From contig CALGRN010000018.1 of the NCBI GenBank assembly GCA_937880835.1, positions 1 through 7,463 of the forward strand: a stretch of DNA of 7,463 bases, given 5' to 3'. Position numbers and translations under genes: made by a program. The stretch's first letter is position 1. Every line of letters begins with the position of its first letter. A model generated the notes under the pieces. The model was not told the origin of the DNA, did not search any database, and saw only the letters and a program-made list of their open reading frames with translations. Source of the stretch: an uncultured Prevotella sp. (GTDB lineage: Bacteria > Bacteroidota > Bacteroidia > Bacteroidales > Bacteroidaceae). Below, piece after piece: positions 1 through 4,874 of the stretch.

Positions 1-566
1 GTGCAAAGGGACTCGAATTTCCGACCGTATTCGTCGTAGGGCTCGAAGAAAATATCTTCCCGAGTCCGCTGTCTTGCAGCTCAAAAAGAGCAATCGAGGA
101 AGAACGCCGTCTGTTTTATGTTGCTATAACGAGAGCCGAGAAGCGGTGCATTCTGACATGGGCTAAGAACCGATTCCGATACGGAAAGATTGAATTCGGA
201 ACACCAAGCCGCTTCCTTCACGAAATCTCACCATCGCTTCTGAATACGGAAGGCGAGACGGATAAAATCTTTGATAATCGTCCCGAAATTTACAATACAT
301 TCAGCCGAATGCAAAACAGCAAACCGGTCGCAAGCCAATTCAAGGCGGATGAGAAAGAAAAGATTACCGACTTCGCAAACGATGATAACAACGTCTCGGC
401 AGGCAGCGTAATCGAGCATCAGCGTTTCGGCATAGGCACTGTACTGAATGTGGAGGGAACGGGCGAAAACACCAAAGCAACGGTGGTATTCAAGAATGCC
501 GGAACAAAACAGCTCCTGTTGAAATTCGCAAGATTTAAAGTCATCGGTAAAAATGTAATGTCATAA
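1..566 (+). CDS. UvrD/PcrA-type ATP-dependent DNA helicase, C-terminal part (5' end outside window)
   Basis: This is the last 187 residues of a superfamily 1 3'-5' DNA helicase of the UvrD/Rep/PcrA type, which acts in DNA repair and in clearing replication obstacles. The open frame runs from base 3 with no start codon, and bases 1-2 are the end of a codon. The visible part opens inside the motif V region (AKGLEFPTVFVVGLEENIFP, visible residues 1-20). Motif VI follows (EEERRLFYVAITRAEK, residues 32-47), with the arginine of AITRA expected to contact the ATP gamma-phosphate. After a low-complexity, charged linker (about 83-133) comes the small C-terminal domain typical of PcrA (VIEHQRFGIGTVLNVEG, 136-152, to the end), a Tudor-like fold that in PcrA binds RNA polymerase. 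It ends in TAA at 564-566. An internal ATG at 309 falls in the linker and is not a separate gene. The family is secure. The choice between the names uvrD and pcrA cannot be made from the C-terminus alone. G+C is about 48% at the left edge, higher than in the genes that follow. Confidence 0.93.
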   Translation, partial: AKGLEFPTVFVVGLEENIFPSPLSCSSKRAIEEERRLFYVAITRAEKRCILTWAKNRFRYGKIEFGTPSRFLHEISPSLLNTEGETDKIFDNRPEIYNTFSRMQNSKPVASQFKADEKEKITDFANDDNNVSAGSVIEHQRFGIGTVLNVEGTGENTKATVVFKNAGTKQLLLKFARFKVIGKNVMS

Positions 567-604
567 ATAATAAAACAAGACATATATTCGTTAATAGCTA
601 TATA

Positions 605-2098
605 ATGAAAAAGGCAGAGAAAACAGATACTTATTCGCACGTGCTTAAATATACCGGTATATTCGGCGGTGTACAAGGGCTTAATATCCTTGTGGGAATT
701 ATCAGGAATAAGTTCGTTGCAATGATATTGGGACCTGACGGAATGGGACTCGTGTCATTGTTTAACTCTACCATAAAGCTTGTCTCCGACTCTACAAATC
801 TCGGACTGGCCATGAGCGCAGTGAGAGAAATTGCCGACGCTTACGAGAAAAATGAAACTGAAAGAATAGTCCATATCGTAAAGCTGATACGTTCGTGGTG
901 TCTGCTTACGGCACTCATGGGAATGTTCTTATGTATAGTTCTCAGTCCGCTGCTTAACCGTTGGACTTTTGTATGGGGAGATCATACCCTGCATTTCGTG
1001 CTACTTTCTCCCATCGTAGCACTTACTGCCGTCACAGGCGGAGAAATGGCAATCTTGAAAGGAACGAGGCAACTCCGTCATCTTGCCGTAATCTCCGTAT
1101 ATAATATCATCGGAGCATTGTTGACTTCCGTACCTTTATATTATATATGGAAAGAAGCCGCAATCATCCCCTCATTGCTCATAATGGCATTGGTGCAGAT
1201 GGTGCTGACAATATCATATTCATATAAGAAGTATCCTTTGAGGATTATGCGCGAAAGGCGTTTTCTCGGAGAAGGACTTGGCATGGTAAAACTCGGAATA
1301 GCATTTGTTATCGCGGGCATATTAGGGAGTGGGGCAGAGTTTATTATCCGCTCATACCTTAACACAAGTGGAAACTTAGGAATTGTCGGATTATACAATG
1401 CAGGTTATATGATGACCATGACTTATGCGGGAATGGTGTTTTCCGCAATGGAGACAGATTTCTTTCCACGCCTTTCTGCTGCAAATAGAGATGTCATAAC
1501 GCAAAATACAATAGTCAACAGACAGATAGAAGTTTCCTTTCTTCTCATTGCTCCTCTCATGGTATTCTTTATGATAGGATTACCAGTCTTGCTTCCTTTG
1601 CTTTATAGTGGTAAGTTCACGCCGGTGCAGGGAATGATGCAAATCACTATATTCGCAATGTATATACGCTCACTTACATTGCCGGTTGCTTATATTCCTT
1701 TGGCTCGCGGCGATTCTAAATCATATTTGTTTCTCGAAGCAGTATATGATATAAGTTTGGTATTATTCATAATATTGGGATATGATAATTTCGGACTTAC
1801 AGGTACAGGTGTGGCTATAACAATGGCAGGATTGTTTTATTTTATTATAATAAATGTATATGCACATAGGAAATACAAATACAAGATTTCATCGAATGTC
1901 ATACGATATATATTATTGCAATTACCAATAGGTATAATAGCTTATTGCGTCACTTTCATAGGAATAGATTGGCTGTATTGGAGCATCGGACTTATATTGT
2001 TCTTGATAAGTACAGCCTTATCCTTACACATATTACGCAGTAAGACGCATCTTTGGGCATCTATATTGGATAAAATAAGGAGGAAGTTCAAAAGATGA
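605..2098 (+). CDS. Wzx-type polysaccharide flippase (O-antigen translocase, MOP superfamily)
   Basis: This is a 497-residue integral inner-membrane protein expected to flip a lipid-linked oligosaccharide unit from the cytoplasmic to the periplasmic face. About 12 to 14 hydrophobic segments are visible, including residues 15-42, 95-118, 130-150, 160-180, 188-206, 228-248, 262-282, 310-333, 342-365, 375-392, 398-420, 433-452 and 455-475. The length and the N-terminal pattern (a first helix, then LGPDGMGLVSLFNS at 42-55 and a basic/acidic stretch at 72-96) fit the WzxE/RfbX branch of the MOP exporter superfamily. The C-terminus is strongly basic (KIRRKFKR). ATG 605 follows the helicase stop by 38 bases. 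No Shine-Dalgarno is seen, which is usual in this phylum. The gene overlaps the downstream glycosyltransferase by four bases (ATGA, 2095-2098), so the two are probably translationally coupled. The substrate is unknown. A MATE-like or lipid II flippase is less likely because of the WzxE-like N-terminus and the glycosyltransferase partner. Confidence 0.88.
   Translation: MKKAEKTDTYSHVLKYTGIFGGVQGLNILVGIIRNKFVAMILGPDGMGLVSLFNSTIKLVSDSTNLGLAMSAVREIADAYEKNETERIVHIVKLIRSWCLLTALMGMFLCIVLSPLLNRWTFVWGDHTLHFVLLSPIVALTAVTGGEMAILKGTRQLRHLAVISVYNIIGALLTSVPLYYIWKEAAIIPSLLIMALVQMVLTISYSYKKYPLRIMRERRFLGEGLGMVKLGIAFVIAGILGSGAEFIIRSYLNTSGNLGIVGLYNAGYMMTMTYAGMVFSAMETDFFPRLSAANRDVITQNTIVNRQIEVSFLLIAPLMVFFMIGLPVLLPLLYSGKFTPVQGMMQITIFAMYIRSLTLPVAYIPLARGDSKSYLFLEAVYDISLVLFIILGYDNFGLTGTGVAITMAGLFYFIIINVYAHRKYKYKISSNVIRYILLQLPIGIIAYCVTFIGIDWLYWSIGLILFLISTALSLHILRSKTHLWASILDKIRRKFKR
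2077..2083 (+). promoter_or_regulatory. Strong Shine-Dalgarno site for the glycosyltransferase gene
   Basis: AAGGAGG lies 11 bases before ATG 2095, inside the last codons of the flippase gene. Most other genes in the window show no such site. It supports the 2095 start and coupled translation across the ATGA overlap. It could also be a by-product of the basic Arg-Arg-Lys codons it encodes. Confidence 0.5.
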
Positions 2099-3135
2099 CA
2101 AAGATTTCCGTATTGGTTGCCGTTTATAATTCGGAGAATTTTCTTCACAAAAGCCTTGATTCTCTTGTAAATCAGACATTATCTGACATACAAATAATAT
2201 GTATAGACGATGCATCGACAGATTCTTCTTTGGATATTCTTAATGAGTATTCGGAATGTGACGGAAGAATTGAAGTAATTCATTTAGAAAAGAATGTAGG
2301 ACAAGCAAAAGCAAGAAACATCGGACTTAAAAAGGCGACAGGAGAATATATATGCTTCCTCGACAGCGACGATTGGTTTTCGGAAGATGCTCTGCAAAAT
2401 GTCGTAAATGTGTTTGAAAATAATGCTAAAACCGATGCTGTGCTTTTCCGCGTGATTAATTGTTATGAAGACAATAGAATGGAAGAATATCCTATGCCGA
2501 TATTTGATGTGTTGAAAGGTGAAGAAGCTTTTGAAGCGAGTCTTACTTGGAAAATACATGGAGTTTATGTCGTTAAGGCATCTATACATAAAGAATATCC
2601 ATACGATGATACAACAAAGGCATATAGTGATGATAACACTACCAGACTTCATTATCTGCGTTCGCGTGAAGTTAGATGCAGCAATGGAGTATATTATTAC
2701 AGGCAAAATCCGAAATCTGTTACACATGCTGTAAACGTAAGACGTTTCGATTATCTTCGTGCAAATTGCAGCATGAAAAAACAATTAAAGCAAATTGGAG
2801 TATCAGACAGAATTTTAGATATTTACGAAAATGTTCGTTGGCTTAATATCATAGATGTTTACATGTTTTATTATAAACATAGAGAACAATTAGGTCATAT
2901 AAATTCCAAGCATGGATTGAAAGAAATAAAACATTATTGGAAAAGTATTGAAATAAAACGTTTGAGTTTTAGAAACCGAATGAAGTTTGGTTATATTCCT
3001 TTCCATTTTTCTTGGACTGTATTTCGTATTCAGGAAGAATTATATTTTTTCTTAAAGAAGATTATAAGAGAAGGCTGTGACTTTTTTATTACATTTTTAT
3101 TTTTAATCGGCATTATGATAAATAGAATATATTGA
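2095..3135 (+). CDS. Family 2 glycosyltransferase
   Basis: This 346-residue protein has an N-terminal GT-A fold that transfers a sugar from a nucleotide-sugar to a growing glycan. Visible landmarks are the opening strand and turn ISVLVAVYN (4-12), the nucleotide-binding IDDASTD (37-43), KNVGQAKARNIGL (66-78) and the metal-binding DSDD in FLDSDDWF (90-93). A second acidic patch, YSDDNTTRLHYL (177-188), and YYYRQNPKSVTH (200-211) occupy the usual acceptor and catalytic-base region. The last part carries a hydrophobic stretch (about 329-343) that may attach the enzyme to the membrane. The start ATG overlaps the flippase stop, and AAGGAGG at 2077-2083 lies 11 bases upstream, an unusually good Shine-Dalgarno for this genome. 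Donor and acceptor cannot be deduced. Pairing with the flippase implies surface polysaccharide or LPS side-chain synthesis. A+T content rises strongly toward the 3' end: the line 2881-2940 has about 28% G+C. Confidence 0.92.
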   Translation: MTKISVLVAVYNSENFLHKSLDSLVNQTLSDIQIICIDDASTDSSLDILNEYSECDGRIEVIHLEKNVGQAKARNIGLKKATGEYICFLDSDDWFSEDALQNVVNVFENNAKTDAVLFRVINCYEDNRMEEYPMPIFDVLKGEEAFEASLTWKIHGVYVVKASIHKEYPYDDTTKAYSDDNTTRLHYLRSREVRCSNGVYYYRQNPKSVTHAVNVRRFDYLRANCSMKKQLKQIGVSDRILDIYENVRWLNIIDVYMFYYKHREQLGHINSKHGLKEIKHYWKSIEIKRLSFRNRMKFGYIPFHFSWTVFRIQEELYFFLKKIIREGCDFFITFLFLIGIMINRIY

Positions 3136-3155
3136 AATTCATATTATCGGCTTCT

Positions 3156-3659
3156 TTATTTATTTTCTTTGTTTCTTATTCTAACTAATTCGATAGCCTC
3201 TTTTCCTGTCATATAGTCAATCTTTAAGTCAATAATATTAATTGCGTGCAATCCTTTTTCTATTTCTTTTGTTGTAAAATGCTCATCTATATCAGGAGAA
3301 TATTTTGCTGCCAATAAACGAAGGATACGTATTTTATCTTCATCGTTTTTCACAAAACATACTTTACCAAACACTATAACGCTTCGGAAATATGTTGTAA
3401 ACTCTTTATCTACCACATCATCCTTCTCTATTACACAGAACGAAACTTTCTCGTTCCTGTGCATTCCGTCAATCTTATGTCCTGATAAAGCAGAATGCAT
3501 GTATATGTGTCCGTCATGATATACATAACTTATTGGTACTGCATACGGATAATCATTATCTCCCTGAACAGCCAATACACCATTAGTCATTGTTTCTAAT
3601 ATTCTTATACTTTCATCATCAGAAAGTTTTTGCCTTTTGCGGCGCATATCTCTGAACAT
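3156..3659 (-). CDS. Nim-like flavin split-barrel protein (pyridoxamine 5'-phosphate oxidase superfamily)
   Basis: This is a 167-residue protein of the FMN-binding split-barrel superfamily, closest in motif pattern to the Nim (5-nitroimidazole reductase/resistance) and related Bacteroidota proteins. Landmarks are the N-terminus MFRDMRRKRQ, TNGVLAVQGDNDYPYAVPISYVY (25-47), IYMHSALSGHKID (52-64) with His55 and His61, KVSFCVIEKDD (71-81), TTYFRSVIVFGK (88-99) and the C-terminal TGKEAIELVR (151-160). Nim proteins use a histidine in this middle region at the active site, and His55 or His61 is the candidate here. I chose ATG 3659. The longer open frame back to 3725 adds 22 residues that overlap the SMR gene and do not resemble the family. 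From 3659 the gene follows the SMR stop codon (3662-3664) by only two bases, which is typical of an operon. Whether it reduces nitroimidazoles, handles another flavin or haem-linked reaction, or is a general stress protein is not decidable from sequence. The superfamily is firm and the substrate is open. Confidence 0.85.
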   Translation of the reverse strand: MFRDMRRKRQKLSDDESIRILETMTNGVLAVQGDNDYPYAVPISYVYHDGHIYMHSALSGHKIDGMHRNEKVSFCVIEKDDVVDKEFTTYFRSVIVFGKVCFVKNDEDKIRILRLLAAKYSPDIDEHFTTKEIEKGLHAINIIDLKIDYMTGKEAIELVRIRNKENK

Positions 3660-3661
3660 AT

Positions 3662-3985
3662 TTATCCCAATGTTTTTAATCCTATAATCGATGCAATCAG
3701 CGTGAAGATGAAAAATAAACGCCATAAATTGCTCGGCTCATTGAAAAAGACAATACCTATTATCACAGAACCTAACGCGCCCACACCGGTCCAAACAGGA
3801 TAGGCAGTTCCTATCGGTATTGTTTGTGAAGCTTTAATAAGTAATCCCATGCTGATACCGGTGCAAGTTAAGAAACCGAGCAACCAATAGAACCAAGTCC
3901 AACCGTTGGACACTTTCATCATACCCATACAGTATGTAAATGCAGCTTCAAACAATCCTCCTGTGATTAATATAATCCAATTCAT
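3662..3985 (-). CDS. Small multidrug resistance (SMR) family exporter, Gdx/SugE-like
   Basis: This is a 107-residue, four-helix inner-membrane protein of the SMR family, which works as a dual-topology dimer driven by protons. Helices are at about residues 2-21, 31-51, 58-81 and 87-105. The essential membrane glutamate is present as Glu13 (GGLFEAAFTY). The hallmark GTAYPVWTGVGALGSVIIGIV spans 59-79, with Tyr62 and Trp65. Allowing for a first loop about three residues longer than in guanidinium exporters, Ser45 (GISMGLL) aligns with the Gdx serine that supports the glutamate, pointing to the Gdx/SugE rather than the EmrE/Qac branch. The Gdx tryptophan three residues after the glutamate is Phe16 here. 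The gene has a -7 promoter box of its own and leads directly into the Nim-like gene. I see no guanidine riboswitch in the 48 bases before it. Likely substrates are guanidinium-like or quaternary compounds, by family inference only. Confidence 0.88.
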   Translation of the reverse strand: MNWIILITGGLFEAAFTYCMGMMKVSNGWTWFYWLLGFLTCTGISMGLLIKASQTIPIGTAYPVWTGVGALGSVIIGIVFFNEPSNLWRLFFIFTLIASIIGLKTLG

Positions 3986-4002
3986 TTACAGAGAATACAG
4001 TA

Positions 4003-4010
4003 CAAATATA
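4003..4010 (-). promoter_or_regulatory. Bacteroidetes -7 box upstream of the SMR/Nim-like pair
   Basis: The minus strand reads TATATTTG, a full match to the Bacteroidetes -7 consensus TAnnTTTG. It ends 17 bases before the SMR start ATG (3985), the same distance as the box before the Fur-family start. No -33 TTTG is found at the expected distance of about 20 bases, so this promoter may be weak or need an activator. A six-base inverted repeat, TACAAA (4001-4006) with TTTGTA (4028-4033), flanks the box and would bracket the promoter. Confidence 0.5.
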
Positions 4011-4033
4011 ATAATATTCACAGTGTTTTTGTA

Positions 4034-4456
4034 TTAATTATTCTTAGTTCTGCATTCCGAGCAGATTCCTTTATAATATAATTGGGCTTCGTTTATTATG
4101 TTTCCCTCCATTTCCATACCCTTTGTTATCATAGGTGTAGGTTGGTCAAACATATCTACAACTCTTCCGCAATCTTTACAATAAAAATGCACATGCGGTT
4201 TAACATTTCCATCGTAGCAAACATGATGATCGTCTATTGTTATCATTTGTGCGACATTATGTTCTGAAAACATCCTTAATGTGTTATAAACGGTTGTTCT
4301 GCTCAATGTTGGAATTTCTTTATATAATCCTTGATATACATCTTCCACAGTAGGATGTGTGTAATGTGTATTTAAGTAATCAATTATTGCCAAACGTTGT
4401 ATAGAAGGTCTTATTCCGCATTGTATCAATTTATTGTACGCATCTTCTCTATTCAT
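4034..4456 (-). CDS. Fur-family transcriptional regulator, PerR-like
   Basis: This is a metal-dependent winged-helix repressor of the Fur/PerR family, 140 residues from the chosen start MNREDAYNKLIQCG. The DNA-binding half includes GIRPSIQRLAIIDYL (14-28) and the recognition region LSRTTVYNTLRMF (51-63). Compared with Bacillus subtilis PerR, all five regulatory-metal ligands appear conserved: His34 (THPTVEDVY), Asp82 (CYDG), His88 and His90 (PHVHF) and Asp101 (RVVDMF). Two CxxC pairs, CKDC (93-96) and CSEC (132-135), form the structural zinc site. This favours peroxide sensing over classical iron sensing, but that is inference. The frame continues upstream to ATG 4495 (153 residues). I reject that start because a complete promoter overlaps the extra codons, and because the extension has no counterpart in PerR. 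The gene precedes the SMR and Nim-like genes on the same strand by 48 bases and may control them and itself. Confidence 0.88.
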   Translation of the reverse strand: MNREDAYNKLIQCGIRPSIQRLAIIDYLNTHYTHPTVEDVYQGLYKEIPTLSRTTVYNTLRMFSEHNVAQMITIDDHHVCYDGNVKPHVHFYCKDCGRVVDMFDQPTPMITKGMEMEGNIINEAQLYYKGICSECRTKNN

Positions 4457-4473
4457 AATAAATTTATTTTCTG

Positions 4474-4505
4474 CAAATATATATATAATTTTCATTTACA
4501 CCAAA
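4474..4505 (-). promoter_or_regulatory. Bacteroidetes-type promoter of the Fur/PerR-like gene
   Basis: On the minus strand, TTTG (4505-4502) is followed after 20 bases by TATATTTG (4481-4474). This matches the Bacteroidetes housekeeping sigma consensus (-33 TTTG, spacer 19-21, -7 TAnnTTTG). The -7 box ends 17 bases before ATG 4456, so the predicted leader is very short, about 10-14 bases. The upstream ATG at 4495 would lie between the promoter elements and would not be transcribed from here. Confidence 0.7.
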
Positions 4506-4511
4506 ATTCCA

Positions 4512-4526
4512 TTGTAAGAAATACAA
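4512..4526. promoter_or_regulatory. Candidate Fur/PerR operator dyad upstream of the regulator promoter
   Basis: TTGTA (4512-4516) and TACAA (4522-4526) form a perfect five-base inverted repeat around AGAAA, 15 bases in all, beginning six bases upstream of the -33 element. The 15-base size and 7-1-7 layout resemble PerR boxes (consensus TTATAATNATTATAA), with five of seven symmetric positions paired. Its place beside the promoter of a Fur-family gene suggests autoregulation. The function is inferred. A second, weaker dyad (AGTTT 4532-4536, AAACT 4545-4549) follows. Confidence 0.4.
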
Positions 4527-4702
4527 CTTTCAGTTTGTTTTGGTAAACTTTTATTCTAAAATTATTTTCTTACGATTTTTATTAATTGCAAATCAAAGTT
4601 ATATTAATGAGTGTTTCAAATAGGCTACTATTAAGTAAAATGCAAATTCTTATACCGAACTCGCTTAATGGTTGAGTATCAGAACGTTATGAATTAGGTT
4701 TT

Positions 4703-4783
4703 AAAAGTTATTGTTTGGGTCTTCAAAAGTTATTGTTTCAGAACACAAAAGCATAACTTTTAAGATGCAAAACAATAGCTTTT
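4703..4783. repeat. Four-unit repeat array with exact 22-base period and internal dyad symmetry
   Basis: Four A+T-rich units start at 4703, 4725, 4747 and 4769, exactly 22 bases apart: AAAAGTTATTGTTT, AAAAGTTATTGTTT, AAAAGCATAACTTTT and AAAACAATAGCTTTT. The seven-to-eight-base spacers differ in sequence. The first two units are identical. The last two are near-complements of them: unit 1 can pair with unit 4 over 14 bases with one G-U, and unit 2 with unit 3 over nine bases (4725-4733 with 4753-4761). Both pairings share a centre near 4743. A degenerate fifth unit may precede at about 4682-4698. The block lies outside any gene, between the hisS terminator and the regulator promoter. It may be a copy of a dispersed intergenic repeat, a phased protein-binding array or a structured RNA. 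The sequence alone does not decide between these. Confidence 0.75.
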
Positions 4784-4816
4784 GAATTATGAAAATAAAA
4801 CCGTAGTTATTCATTT

Positions 4817-4868
4817 AATAAAAATGCTTAGAGTTATTTTTTAGAAATTAACTCTAAGCATTTTTATT
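4817..4868 (-). terminator. Strong hairpin terminator after hisS
   Basis: A perfect 20-base-pair inverted repeat (4817-4836 with 4849-4868) encloses a 12-base loop and starts six bases after the hisS stop codon. The G+C-bearing core is AATGCTTAGAGTTA. On the minus strand the stem ends in ATTTTTATT, giving the U-rich tail of an intrinsic terminator. The plus strand is similarly T-rich on its exit side, so the hairpin could act in both directions. Confidence 0.85.
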
Positions 4869-4874
4869 TTTGTT

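Larger units (their letters stand above)
4506..4816. other. Gene-free stretch between the regulator promoter and the hisS terminator
   Basis: About 310 A+T-rich bases with no credible coding frame on either strand. They hold the operator-like dyad next to the regulator promoter, a weaker dyad at 4532-4549, and the 22-base-phased repeat array at 4703-4783. Between about 4550 and 4700 I see nothing definite. One minus-strand -7-like box (TAACTTTG, 4601-4594) has a TTTG 15 bases upstream, too close for a normal promoter. I see no tRNA or recognisable riboswitch. Confidence 0.7.

Noticed and set aside
294..301. Not a site in DNA coordinates: residues 294-301 of HisRS, Asn in place of Asp in RGLDYY
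   Set aside because: It looked like a lost catalytic residue, but RGLNYYTG is what I recall as usual for Bacteroidetes HisRS, so it is not a sign of inactivity.
309..566. Possible separate 85-residue gene on the plus strand
   Set aside because: It is in frame with the upstream helicase, whose motifs V and VI precede it without a stop. It is the helicase linker and C-terminal domain.
583..590. TATATTCG as a -7 box for the flippase gene
   Set aside because: One mismatch to TAnnTTTG and no -33 TTTG at about 20 bases. Read-through from the helicase gene is equally possible.
2284..2784. 166-residue minus-strand open frame inside the glycosyltransferase gene
   Set aside because: It lies opposite a well-supported GT-A domain, its translation has no recognisable pattern, and it has no promoter or ribosome site. 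It is a shadow frame.
3660..3725. Extra 22 residues at the start of the Nim-like gene
   Set aside because: They overlap the SMR coding sequence, do not resemble the family, and the family N-terminus MFRDMRRKRQ begins exactly at ATG 3659.
4594..4620. Second minus-strand promoter far upstream of the Fur-family gene (TAACTTTG with TTTG)
   Set aside because: The spacer is only 15 bases, well short of the usual 19-21, and the closer promoter fits fully.
4655..4700. tRNA-like segment around ACTCGCTTAATGGTTGAGT
   Set aside because: No cloverleaf, acceptor stem or TTC loop can be drawn.
4703..4783. CRISPR array
   Set aside because: Units are 15 bases with 7-base spacers, partly inverted, and no cas genes are present. 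Real repeats and spacers are each about 25-40 bases.
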